A stretch of 64,000 bases of DNA from Casuarina equisetifolia (lineage: Eukaryota > Streptophyta > Magnoliopsida > Fagales > Casuarinaceae), in NCBI GenBank assembly GCA_028551475.1, contig CM052356.1, positions 12,985,884 through 13,049,883 of the forward strand, in the 5' to 3' direction. Within the stretch, counting starts at the first letter, position 1, and the number at the start of each line of letters is the position of its first letter. Both the position numbers and the translations under genes were made by a program. Positions 11,235-21,859 of the stretch are shown here, piece by piece. The notes under the pieces are model-generated. The model saw nothing but the letters and a program-made list of their open reading frames with translations. It was not told where the DNA came from and made no database searches.

Positions 11235-12585
11235 CTAATGTGATGGTGGAATTTCCTAACTTATTTCTATCCTTCATCTAGGTATAGCAAACCTATTCAA
11301 TTTATTAATTCATTATGTCTCTATACGTGAATTAAACAAACTAAGTGCATTAGGATCTATGAATATTTCTAGTTTACATCGAAAACCACACAAATAACAT
11401 GGCATATGTCTATCTATATTAATTTATGATTGTACATTATAAGAGCCAATTGCATATTATCTCCTTTCCATCCCAAATATGCACATAAGATCAATTAAGT
11501 GGTAGTTAATCTCTTAAAAGCATTGAACATAATAATATTCAACTCATAAAAATATCATATCTTGCACAACATGTCAACCATGAAATTTATACTATCATAA
11601 TTAGGTTACATCGTTGCTCTAACAAAGTAAACTAAAACATAATATAAACATAAATAAGAACAATGCTAAAAATTGAAAAAAAAAATCTTAAACTAAAAAC
11701 ATGAAAGTTGTCAACACAATGTCTTCAATTCAAGGAAACTTTGCACAGCTCTACAAATCAAAAAGGAAATCAAAAACTATCAGATTAAAGGGAGAAAAAC
11801 ATACTTTCACATGCCACCGCCACACACCACCATGTGTTGCCATGGGTCATTGCCATGTGCTGCATAGAAACTTGAATTTTGCTATGGAAGATGGCTGAGG
11901 TCCCAATCTAACCAAAATTCATGTAGATCTACTTAGAAATGTGCAAATCTTCTAGAAAAACAAAACCAACCATCCTCCACTGGAAACTACCACAACTTGT
12001 TAAAAATTGCACAAATAACATTAGATCTACTCCTTCCCCACTGAAAAATGCACTATAACACATCAAAAAAGTAGTCAAATGGCTAGATCTACCATTGGAG
12101 GTGAATGTATACCACATTCTTTGTTCTTCTTCACCAAAGATAATGCTAGGATGGTTAGCTTTTGCACAACCATCATACTATCTCAAAGTCACTCATTATC
12201 GCGTGCAACTCTACTTTTTCGATGAGGCCCCTCTCTTTGGCTTCCAACCCAATCGTGCCTCCCTCTTTTGCTTTCTTTTTCTCTTTCCTACTTGCTACTT
12301 AACCCCCTCCACTAGACAATTACTTGTTTCTTTTGTTTTTTTTTCTTTACATGAGTTCACCATTTGCACGACCAATTGTCCTCTTCCATTTTTGTTTGTT
12401 TTCTTTCTTTTCTTTCTCATGCTCTGGTTTGCTACTTCTTTTCTTTCCTTTTCTTCTATTTTGGGTTTGTTCTATGAACTAACAAAAGTTGAATAAATAT
12501 AGACAAATGCAAATGTAATTTAACAAATATTGTATTATATATTACCTAAAGTAGTCAAAAGAACTCTATAAAAATAGAGTTTTCA
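11235..12585 (-). repeat. LTR related to the Athila-type family, minus orientation
   Basis: It lies head to head with the preceding LTR and belongs to the same subfamily. Its outer edge has the terminal hairpin AACTCTATAAAAATAGAGTT (12562-12581). About 275 bp at the inner edge are missing compared with full copies. The 133-codon ORF at 12095-12496 is pyrimidine-rich LTR sequence, not a gene I recognise. Confidence 0.65.
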
Positions 12586-12659
12586 AGCTTCACCTCTCAC
12601 CTAAAAACAAATGGACCAAGCCTTGAGTTCTTAACAATTACTTAAGCTATGTCATTTAC

Positions 12660-13164
12660 AATTACTAGGATAAGAAATAGGTCTAAACCTAAACCCTATT
12701 TAAGAGAAGAGAAAAGGCAAAAGAGGAGGAGGAGGAGGAAATTGAGCACAACTCAAGAAAGAAGCCAAGAATTCAAGGTTTTCTTGAAGAGAAGACAAAA
12801 AGGGTGACAGACTTCTTGTTCTTGGATTCAAGATGCCTTTTTTATTTCTTATTACCATTCTTCCTCATTATTTCTTTATGTTTTAGTTTATTTTTGTTAG
12901 AGCTACGATGTAACCTAATTATGATGGTATGAATCTTATGATTATTATGTTTTGCAAGATATTTTATTTATGTGAAGTTACATATTACGGAGTTTAATGC
13001 TTTTAGGTGATTAGCTACCACTTAGATGACTTGATTTGCATGTTAAAGACCGATAGGAAATAGCATGCAGTTGCTTCTTGTAATATGTAACCATAAATTA
13101 AATATGGATAGACATATATCATATTGTTTGTGTGGCTTTTGGTGTAAACTGGGAATATTCATAG
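12660..13164 (+). repeat. Athila-type LTR fragment, plus orientation
   Basis: About 500 bp matching the reverse of 4080-5313, from the AGAAGAGAAAAGGCAAAAGAGG block to GGAATATTCATAG. Both ends are truncated. Confidence 0.75.
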
Positions 13165-13167
13165 CAA

Positions 13168-13379
13168 CACTACTAGAATAATAGAGGTTCCCATATTGAA
13201 TATTGGCCTAATTATAATACCATATTTAAAGCTATTACAATAAGATTGCCTTACATTCTTTTTCTTGATTACACATTTCTAGTACTAGAAATAAATATAT
13301 TATTTTTCACCATTAAATAAATATATTGCAAATACAAGAACTCGTATCCATTTTTATATAAGGATGCCATATAAATTGA
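13168..13379. other. Possible CACTA-type transposon end
   Basis: The piece starts CACTACTAGAATAATAG, close to the CACTAC(T/A)AGAAAA end of plant CACTA transposons, exactly where the LTR fragment stops. No opposite terminus or transposase was found, so this is a weak call. Confidence 0.3.
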
Positions 13380-14124
13380 TGCAGATCCAATGGTGGGCTT
13401 AAGCAAACTTAGATTAAGGAAGATAGATAAAAATCATTTTTTTATGTTTTTGGAGTTTTCTATGTGAAAATTAAGTGTTTGGGTAGGGAGAAAGGAAAAA
13501 AAATTAAAATAAGAAGAACTAAAAACAAAGATAATTGACAAGTAACTACTCCAAGACGTAAGGGTAGTGCCACTAGTCAAAGGGATGCTCCACCACCAAT
13601 CTCTAGCAAGAATTGGATAAAGAATTCAAGTTGAACAAACAACTTAGGGTTTCTGTTCTCTATGAAAAACAAGTTTACTTACAACTAAAATAATGCTCCC
13701 TTTAAATAGGCAACTAAACTTAATCCTAAAAAGATCTTGGCAAATTAAGAATCTTTGTAATTAAGGAAATCTCAAACAAATCAAGATCCTGACAAATAAG
13801 GGAATCCCGAACATATCAAAGATCTAACAAGTATGGAAACTCAAAATAAATTAGGAACTCAAACAATTAGGAAAAACCAAAAAAAGGAAATAACCTTATA
13901 TAATAAAGAAAACATAGGAAATAAGGGACTCAACAACTATTTTGGAAACCCTTAATATTAATGACTGAAACCATAGAGATTTTATAGAATATTCATAAGA
14001 TGCTCTTCAACCTTGCCCTTTTTAGACCCATTGGAGTACATTGTGGCCTAAACAAGTATTAATTGACAAGCTTAACAAATGGGTTGGGCTAAGAGCTTGG
14101 GCTAATGTAGTTGCTCCTACATCA
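13380..14124 (-). repeat. 3' LTR of the gypsy element
   Basis: On the minus strand it opens TGATGTAGGAGCAACTAC and ends TTGGATCTGCA. It contains diverged repeats around CAAATCAAGATCCTGACAAA (13740-13860). The purine run before it is ACCAGAGAGGT. Confidence 0.82.
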
Positions 14125-14636
14125 ACCTCTCTGGTTTAATTAGGATTTGCCTCTAAATCCTTAGGGTTAGCATCCTCCCAATAAGGGGATAAGTTTCCAA
14201 CATTGAATGTAGTTGAAACTCCTCCATAGTCTCTAGGAAAATTGATCTTGTATGCATTATCCTGAACCCTAGAAATCACTTCAAAATGACCATCAGCTCT
14301 AGGGGCTTGCTTGCTCTTTCTTTTGGATGGAAATCACTCATTTCTTAAATGCACCCAAACTAAGTCCCTTAGATGAAATTGGGAAGGCTTCTTATGCTTA
14401 TTGGTCTTCCTTTTGTATGCCTCATTAGCCTTTTCTATTTGAGAATGAATGCTTTCATGAAGCTTCTTCATGACTTTGGCCTTCTCATTTGTGTCCAAAC
14501 TAACTTAAGTATCAAGAGGAAGAGATGTTAGCTCAATAGAAGTAATGGGATTGATGCCATAAACTACCTCAAATGGTGAATGCCTAGTTGTATAACTAAG
14601 AGCTCAATTGTACATGAACTCAACATGGGCAAGCTT
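14125..14636 (-). pseudogene. Gypsy integrase, C-terminal part
   Basis: The minus strand reads [10 protein letters not shown], then [78 protein letters not shown] and STTFNVGNLSPYWEDANP. This is the end of a chromovirus-type integrase just before the polypurine tract. In-frame stops are present. At 14636 the frame is cut by the plastid insert, so the catalytic core is missing. Confidence 0.85.
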
Positions 14637-15042
14637 CATAAAATAAATGTATTGAATCGATTCTTTTTAATGTATAGATTCGATCGCAACTTTGAATATG
14701 GAATTCAAAAGGATCAAATAGGAAATGATACTCTGAATCATAGAACTACAATGAAATATATGATCAACCAACATTTATCAAATTTCAAAAAGAGCCAGAA
14801 GAAATGGTTCGATCCTCGTATTTTTATTTCTCGAATTGCGAGATCTATGAATCGAGATCCTAATGCATATAAATACAAATGGTCCAATGGGAGCAAGAAT
14901 TTCCAGGAACATTTGGAACATTTCATCTTTTAATAGAAGAGTCGTTTTCATTTTCAAGTAGTGTTCAACCTATGACATATTAATCAATATTCAATTGATT
15001 GGTTTTAGGTTATCAACAAAAAAGATTTGTCTAAGTCACTTC
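14637..15042 (+). pseudogene. ycf2: Plastid ycf2 fragment in nuclear DNA (NUPT)
   Basis: The plus strand encodes [20 protein letters not shown], then [33 protein letters not shown] and [20 protein letters not shown], which I recognise as part of the plastid protein Ycf2. The frame stays open for about 100 codons and breaks after EHLEHF. Ycf2-like DNA continues to the AAAAAAGATTTGTCTAAGTC block just before 15043. It starts abruptly inside a gypsy integrase and is cut on the right by a Sirevirus-like LTR. It is a nuclear copy of about 400 bp and not functional. Confidence 0.88.
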
Positions 15043-16576
15043 TGTTAGGTTTTATGGCTATCCAAGAAGGGGGGTTGAATTGGATATTTAGATTTTAACT
15101 TGTAATAAATCCTTTTTTGAATAATCATGCAATGTTGTTAATTAACACAGCAGTATCAAAGCATATAAACAAGAATAAAGAAAAGATAATCATGCTCACA
15201 CATGGTGGTTTGACACTTTTCACCTACTTCCACCCTCTTCTCCTTCAACTTAAACCAAGTTGAAGTCTACTTTATTTCAAACTAGCAGAACCCGTTTCCT
15301 ACACCTCACAACTCCTTAAAAGGAAGTTATTTGAATTCTCGATTATAGAGTTAGGTTTATAAAAACCTTAGTACATTAAGCCAATCCTCAAATATGTAGT
15401 ATAGGTGAGGATTTAAGCTTATCAGAGAGATAATTAAATTTATGAAGAATTAATTCAAGCTTTAACCACGAAATCCCCAATTTTCACAAATCTAAGGTTT
15501 CGGATTTACAAGGATTTTTCTATGCAAATAATGTTTTAGATAATCTAGCACATACAAAGATCAATCTATCAGTTGATATTCACAAGATAATGAATTTAAG
15601 AAATATCACCAAAGATTCTCTCTTTCTTCAAGGATTGAAGAACATAGCAGTGAGAATAAATGAATCAAAGCTTCAATCTCTTTTAATCAAATCAGCAATA
15701 TCAATCAAGAAACTCAAACATTCACCTAAAACTCCCTTTTATAACAAATTTTCAAGCCTTGAACACTTTAAGGTTTTGGTTCAGACCTGTTTGAATTTCT
15801 TCTGTTGAGATTTGATAGACACAACATCACACAGTTGCAAGGATGACGATTTTTACAGTAGATACCCGTTCTAGCAATCCATCACTTCATTCTTCTTCCC
15901 ATTGGAATCGGTAATCGAGAGAGAGAAAGGAGGAAGAGGATGGCTTCAATCAGGTGTGCGGCTAAGGCTTCAGGTTGGTTGACATAAGAGCTTAACCTCT
16001 TATTAACATGAAACAACAGTGTTTCATTTAAATGATATGCACTCAGGTTTTAGCTTCACGGGCCGTCCAAGCACTCGAGCTGAGCTTTGAGGGCTTCAAC
16101 TTCTTGGGCCATCCAAGCACTCGAGCTAAGTTCTGTAGGCTTCAGCTTTGTGGGCCATCCACATGCTCAAGTGAGTTCTGTGTGCTCCAACTTCACAGGC
16201 CATCCAATATATATATATATATGGTCAATCCAATAATGATATGTATTATATCATTCTTAACTTGAATATGTAGCATGCCTTTATCCTTCAAACATACCTA
16301 TAAACACACCATTTCCAAGTATCACATTCTCTTAATTTAAACACTAATATGAATTATTTTATTAATTAAATCACACATAAAATAATTCATTTTAACTTCA
16401 TATGTAATGTTTGAAAGTGGAATGTAAGAAACCGGTTACTTTATAATATCATTAATTGATATTATAATTTGCACACCTTTTACTTCCTTTGATATTTAAT
16501 ATATGCACACAAATTCATATATTCATACATAATAAAAATTTTCTTAACAAAACATTTAAACACATGATTTTCAACA
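15043..16576 (-). repeat. Sirevirus-like 3' LTR, inserted in the ycf2 fragment
   Basis: The LTR starts TGTTAGGTTTTATGGC on the plus strand and ends GATTTTCAACA at 16576. It is followed on the plus strand by ATCTCTCC, the reversed polypurine tract, so on the minus strand this is a 3' LTR. The 27-bp palindrome is at 16441-16467 and a tandem array at 16053-16207. About 100 bp of element interior (16577 to about 16680) remain, matching 25126-25200. The rest of this element is gone. Confidence 0.85.
16053..16207 (-). repeat. Tandem array inside the 15043 LTR
   Basis: About three degenerate units of roughly 50 bp, each containing GGGCC(G/A)TCCAAGCACTCGAG or a close variant. A short TA run (16206-16222) follows. 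The unit is unrelated to those in the sister LTRs. Confidence 0.75.
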
Positions 16577-16789
16577 ATCTCTCCTTTTTTTATGATGACA
16601 AAATTTTCATGGTTAATCTAACTAACTAGCACATGTTATTACTTGAATAAGCATAATGAATGTAGTTAGTGACAGATGTGTAGATTTATGCAACCTATTT
16701 TGTGATTTGAAGATATTTTTGGTGACAGCTTTAATGTTTTTAAATTACAGAATGTTTTGTTCACGTTTTTGCACTGATTTAGTTTGTGT
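16577..16789. other. Copia interior scrap and unassigned junction
   Basis: The first 100 bases are Sirevirus-like 3' interior. The rest, to the clear start of the Athila-type match, is unassigned and may be the outer half of that LTR. Confidence 0.5.
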
Positions 16790-17475
16790 AAAAATGTTGT
16801 TTTAGTTTATTGTGTTAAAGCTACGATGGAACTTGATTATGATGTATGAATATTATGATTATTTATGTTTTGTGAGATATTTTATAAATGTGAAGTTGCA
16901 TGTTACGGAGTTTAATGCTTTTACGTGATTAGCTACCACTTAGATGACTTGATTTGCATGTTAGAGACTGACAGGAGATAACATGCAGTTGCTTCTTGTA
17001 ATATGTAACTATAGATTATATGGATAGACATATACCATATGATTTGTGTGGCTTTAGGTGTAAATTGGAATATTCACAAATCTTGATGCACTTAGTTTAT
17101 TTAATTCATGGGTAGAAATATAGTGAGTTAATGAGCTAAGTAAGTTTTCTATACCTAGACATAGGGTAGTAAATAAATTAGGAAATTTCACCATCACATG
17201 AGTAAAATTAATCTTGCTAGCATGAATGATCTATATTCGTATCTAGTAATTAGGTAAAATCAAACACTTTAGCATATTTCATTAATCAAGTTTAGGTTAA
17301 ATTTAATTAGTTAATCCATGTTTTATCACTTTAAGTTGCTAGATAAACTTTAGAAATTGTTCACCATTAGTAATTAGTTAGTTTAGTAAGCACCAATCTT
17401 TGTGGGATAATATCTATACTTATCATATTATTACTTGTTTGACATGTACACTTGCATGTAGAATTTCACTAAACA
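16790..17475 (+). repeat. Athila-type LTR fragment inside gypsy reverse transcriptase
   Basis: Matches the reverse of 4080-5313 from TTTAGTTTATTGTGTTAAAG to the LTR end CACTAAACA at 17475, exactly where the gypsy reverse transcriptase reading frame stops. The 5' end is unclear and no target duplication was found. Confidence 0.75.
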
Positions 17476-18079
17476 ACTCCTAAGTCCACCTTAGAGAAGA
17501 TGGTGGCTACATGTAACTCATCTCACATCTCATCAAGTCTTAGTATGGGATACTTGTATTTGATGGTAATGTTGTTGATGGCTCTATTGTCTACACACAT
17601 TTGAAATGATTCCATCTTTATTCGGTACCAATAAGACTATAACTAAACATGGGCTCATACTCTCCCTTATTAACCCTCAGGCCACCAATTCATCTACCTG
17701 CCTTTGTAACTCCCTAACCACTTTAGGATTGCATTTATAAGTTGCTTTATTGGGTAAGTGTGCCCCTAGAAGTAGATCTATATGATGTTTTATCCCTCTA
17801 ATTGATGGTAAACTAGGTGGAAGGACATTAGGAAATACATCAACAAACTTAAATAAGAGTGGTTGAATAAATGAATGTGGTTCACTCACCTTCTCACTCT
17901 CTTTCCCTATAATGACAAGCAATGCAAAGATAGGTTTATGCTTCTAGATGGCCTTTTTGACTTGGGTTTCACTTAGGAATAGGTTTTATTTCCTACCTTT
18001 TACCCTAGGTGTTTAGTGTAGTTAGGAGGAACTAAATGGAGCTAAGGTGGTAAGTTTTTTTCCAACTTTAAAAAGTAAG
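17476..18079 (-). pseudogene. Gypsy reverse transcriptase, N-terminal part
   Basis: The minus strand gives LFKFVDVFPNVLPPSLPSIR, GIKHHIDLLLGAHLPNK, YKCNPKVVRELQRQVDELV, then in shifted frames SPC followed by VLLVPNKDG, and AINNITIKY, and finally ATIFSKVDL. These are the opening blocks of a Ty3/gypsy reverse transcriptase. The frame is cut at 17475 by the Athila-type LTR before the catalytic YVDD region. Left of 17925 the link to protease is interrupted by the solo LTR at 18080. Confidence 0.88.
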
Positions 18080-19562
18080 TGTAAAGTTTAATGGCTTACC
18101 AAAAAGGGGGGGTTAAATTGGTAACCTTAGGTTTTTCACTTCTAATTCGGGTTCACTCACTTTTCATGCAATTAGATCAATCATTCACAAGTAATGAGAT
18201 AAAATAGAAAGAGAGATAAGCATAAAAAAATGAGACAAAGATTTACACGGTGGTTCGACCATTATCATCTACTTCCACCCTCTTCCTCCTTCAATACAAC
18301 CGTTTGAAGTCCATTTTACTTTAAAGTTAAGAGAAAACCTTCTTCTACACTATCCAACTTCTTCATAAGGAGTTAAATAGTTCTTAGTTACAAGTATAAG
18401 GTTAACTCAACCTTAGTACAATAGCACGTCCTCAATGATATATGATTTGTGAGGAATATTGCTTAATAAAGAGCTAATTGAAGATATACAAAGTCAATTC
18501 AAACTCTAATCACGAAACCCATAATTATTATAAAATTAGGATTTTGGATTTATATAGTGATTTATGTGCAAATGATAATCAGAGTTTAATTTGCACATAA
18601 ACAACTCAATCTAGTAGTGAATATTCACAAGAATATGAATGTATAGGAATATCACTAAAGATCCAGGCTTTCACCGAAGATTGAAGAACTCAATCATAAG
18701 AGTATAAGCTTCCACAACTTCAATCTTTTTCACAATCTCTCAATAGTATTTCATGCAAAAGCTTTTAAGAACCTTTAAGAACATCTCTTTATAGCATATT
18801 CAAGGAACTTAAGCTTTCTAGGGTTTCTTTCAAACCTAATCTTCCCATTGTGATTTTCCTGATGAGATTTGATGCAATCTCCATCATGCAATAGTAGTGA
18901 GCATGATTAATGTGGCAAATAACCATTCTAACACTTCTATCAACTCAAAATTCTTCCTGTAGGAGAATCAACAACACTGAGAAGCAAAAGAGCAATTCGT
19001 CCATTTGGGGCTTTAGGGCATCGTCTTTATTTGGCTCAATTAAGTCATCTTCTCACAACTTACGTGAAATGGCTATATTTCACATGTAAGTGAAATGGCA
19101 TGACTCTGATCAGCTTAGACTTGATCTAATTAATTAGTTACATGAGCTTGCTTGGACTTAGCTTGCTTCACACAAGTCTTGGACCAACTGATAAATGACT
19201 TTACTCAGGTTTAGACCAACTAGTAAATAGTTTCACTCAAATTTGCTTCAAGCTTGTATAATTAGGCCCTTACATTATGATTTTATCCTTCATAATATAA
19301 TATTTGATCCTTAATACACATGTACCTACAAGCACATAAAACCAAGTATTATTTTTCTTCAAAGTAACCAAGTATACTTTTTCAGCTCTTATTTCATACA
19401 AAAATATTTCTCCAAGGCTTGTATGAAGTTGTATAATGAAGAAATGTAGGAAATCGGCTACTTTATAATATCATTGATTAATATTATAATTTGTACACCT
19501 TGACATTTATTCATTATAGGCAAACAAAATTTTTCATAACCAAAACACATCTTTTTCCATCA
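18080..19562 (-). repeat. Solo Sirevirus-like LTR with target duplication GTAAG
   Basis: The unit starts TGTAAAGTTTAATGGC and ends TTTTTCCATCA on the plus strand. A perfect 5-bp duplication GTAAG flanks it (18075-18079 and 19563-19567). The diverged 27-bp palindrome is at 19463-19489. It splits the gypsy element between protease and reverse transcriptase. One LTR with a clean duplication means the interior was lost by LTR-LTR recombination. Confidence 0.9.
19180..19248 (-). repeat. Short tandem array inside the solo LTR
   Basis: Two degenerate 33-bp units built on TTGGACCAACTGATAAAT and TTAGACCAACTAGTAAAT, in the LTR slot where sister LTRs hold other arrays. Confidence 0.6.
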
Positions 19563-19567
19563 GTAAG

Positions 19568-20031
19568 TGTTTTGTCTACCATCATGCTTAGCCATGGTCC
19601 CCCAATAACAATTGGCAAGCATCCATAGGTATAACATCACAAGTAACTTGATCTACATAATGTTTTCCAATGGAAAAAGTAAGTAAGACTTGCCTTGAAT
19701 TTTGAAGATGACTCCCTTAGCTTAACCATTGCAATTTGTATGGATTGGGATGATCTGATGTATGGAAATTCAACTTCTCTAAAAGAATTGTAGAAGCTAT
19801 CTTGGCGCAACTCCCACTATCAACAATAATGGAACACACCTTTCCATTAATTTTGCATCGAGTTTGAAAGATGTTCTTTCTATGCTCATCTGGAAAACTA
19901 ACATGGACATGTAAGGCTTTGTGGAAAATAAGCATACTCCCATAATCAACTTGCTTAATGATCTCATTCTCCTCCTTTAATTCAACCACAAGCATATCAT
20001 CACCATAATCCTCTTTAATCAGTCTCTTCAA
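19568..20031 (-). pseudogene. Gypsy aspartic protease
   Basis: The minus strand reads KINGKVCSIIVDSGSCAKIA with the catalytic DSG triplet, then HTSDHPNPYKLQWLS, and after a stop GKHYVDQVTCDVIPMDACQL and LLLGDHG. This is the protease and its linker in a chromovirus-like polyprotein. The region is continuous with gag upstream (an overlapping frame to 20302) and is cut from reverse transcriptase by the solo LTR. Confidence 0.88.
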
Positions 20032-21015
20032 TGTCTCTCATGATCATTACCCTCATGTTTGAACAATTACTCTGTATATGGCCATATCCTTGACACTTAA
20101 AGCACTTTCTCTCCTTTAGATCTTGCTTTATAAAATTAGGTGTTACCTTTGAAGTTTCCCCAACCTTTTCTTTACCTTTCTCCTTGCTAACAGGTTTAGG
20201 CTTGTTGTAGGATGAAGGGTCCTTGTAGTAAGTGGTCCCTATAATGTAAGACCTTGAGTCTTCCTTACTAAAATGCTTAGATTCAAAAAAATTTAGGGTC
20301 ATTGTTTACATCATTGAAAGAACAATACGACTGCAATTCAAAACTTTTAGAAATCTCTAGCTTTAATCCCCTAGGAAACCATGTTATAATAGTCTCCTTG
20401 GCTCTAGTACCTCACACCTCATTATCAAGGTCTCAAATTCCTTGATGTACTCCTTCACACTCCTTTCATCTTGCTTAAGAGCATGTATTTTAAGATAAAG
20501 GTCTTGCTTGTAATCATTGGGCAAGAATCACTTTTTGAGCAGCTTTTTCAATTTCTCCCACGAATGAACCTTCTCCTTTCCACCTTGATTGATTTGTTTC
20601 TTAACATTCTCCCACCACAAAGAAGCATATTCTTTGAGATAAAGAACAACAACCTTATACTTCTTCCGATCACCATACCCCCTGAACTTAAACACCCCTT
20701 CAATACAATATAACTAATCAAAAAAATCATTAAGGTCAAAAGTACCTTTAAATTCTAGGATCTCTACATGTAGGCCATGATCATCATCTAGTCTCCTCCT
20801 CTGATCACTTTCATCATTACTAGAATCTGCAGAATCTTCATCTTGGTTGCCTTGGGTGCCCTAGTAAAGGGCTTGCAACATATAGAGGATGTCAACAATT
20901 GCTCCTTTACCTCACCTAACTCAAGCAATAACATTCTATTTGCAACTTCCCATGGTGGAATTAGGGAAGCATGACCACTAGAATTAGATGAAGAATTACC
21001 ACTAGGATTAAACAT
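20015..21015 (-). pseudogene. Gypsy gag with CCHC zinc knuckle
   Basis: From an ATG at 21015 the minus strand encodes MFNPSGNSSSNSSGHASLIP, then in broken frames FKGTFDLNDFFDWLYCIEGV, ASLWWENVKKQ, ALKQDERSVKEYIKEFETL and the zinc knuckle CFKCQGYGHIQSNC (about 20065-20106). Frameshifts split it into at least three pieces. It sits directly after the 5' LTR and primer site and before protease, the normal gypsy order. Confidence 0.85.
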
Positions 21016-21045
21016 CTTGATGAGAGCTCATTCAAAAGAATAACC

Positions 21046-21060
21046 TTGCTTTAATAACAC
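21046..21060 (-). other. Decayed primer binding site, gypsy element
   Basis: Minus strand TGTTATTAAAGCAAGG stands close to the 5' LTR end and resembles the initiator-Met site TGGTATCAGAGC with a few changes. Confidence 0.55.
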
Positions 21061-21064
21061 TTTA

Positions 21065-21771
21065 TGCAAATCTAGTGGCGAGCTTAAGAGAACTCAAATT
21101 AAGGAAGATATATAAAAATCATTTTTTGTGTGAAAAGTTAGTATTTGGGTAAGGAGGAAGGGAGAAAAAATGAAAATAAGAAGAACTAAAAATAAAGATA
21201 ATTGCCAAGTAACTCCAAGATGTAAAGGTAGTGCCACTAGTCAAGGAAATACTCCACTAATCTCTAGCAAGAATTGGATAAAGGATGCAAGTTGAACAAA
21301 CAACTTAGGATTTTTATTCTCTACAAAAAATAAGTTTTCTTATAACTAAAATAATGTTCTCTTTAAATAGGTAGCTAAACTAAATCCTAGAAGGATCTTG
21401 GCAAATTAAAAAATCTTTGTAATTATGGAAATCTTTGACAAATCAAGATCCTAACAAATAAAGGAATCCTAAACAACTAAAAGATCTAACAAGTAAGGAA
21501 ATCCTAGATATCAAGAACTTAGACTAGTAAGGAAAACCAAACAAAAGGAAATAATCTTAGACAATAAAGAAAACCTAGGAAATAAAGGACTTGATAACTA
21601 TTTTGGAAACCCTTAACATTAATAACTAAAGCTGCAAAGATTCTACAAAATATTATGAGATGCTTTTCAACCTTGCGCTTCTTAGACCTATTGGATTACA
21701 TTGTGGCCTAAACAAGTATTAATTAACAAGCTCAATATATGGCTTGGACTAACGTAATTGCTCCTATATCA
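21065..21771 (-). repeat. 5' LTR of the gypsy element
   Basis: Partner of 13380-14124. Plus-strand ends are TGCAAATCTAGTGG and GCTCCTATATCA. It carries the same (T)AACAAA-type repeats around 21400-21540. A TA-rich run follows at once, so no target duplication can be judged. Confidence 0.82.
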
Positions 21772-21859
21772 TATATATATACTAAAAATAGCTCAAAGGG
21801 CAATTTTCTTTTTTATATCCCATACTTAAGCTATAATAGTTAAAGAATAAAGGTTTTAT

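Larger units (their letters stand above)
13380..21771 (-). mobile_element. Ty3/gypsy (chromovirus-like) element with nested insertions
   Basis: Two LTRs (13380-14124 and 21065-21771) enclose, on the minus strand and in the right order, gag with a zinc knuckle, protease, the first part of reverse transcriptase, and the C-terminal part of integrase. The polypurine tract (14125-14134) and a decayed initiator-Met primer site (about 21046-21060) touch the LTRs. Most of reverse transcriptase, RNase H and the integrase core are missing. Their place is taken by a plastid fragment, a Sirevirus-like LTR and an Athila-type LTR. A solo LTR separates protease from reverse transcriptase. No clear target duplication flanks the element. 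Confidence 0.85.

Noticed and set aside
12095-12496. 133-codon hydrophobic ORF
   Set aside because: Pyrimidine-rich LTR sequence that mimics a membrane protein. Not kept in the partner LTR.
14580-14933. 117-codon ORF as a nuclear gene
   Set aside because: The first 19 codons are reversed gypsy integrase and the rest is plastid ycf2. It is a chance fusion.
13375-21776. Target duplication of the gypsy element
   Set aside because: The flanks ATTGA and TATAT do not match, and the right side is a TA run.
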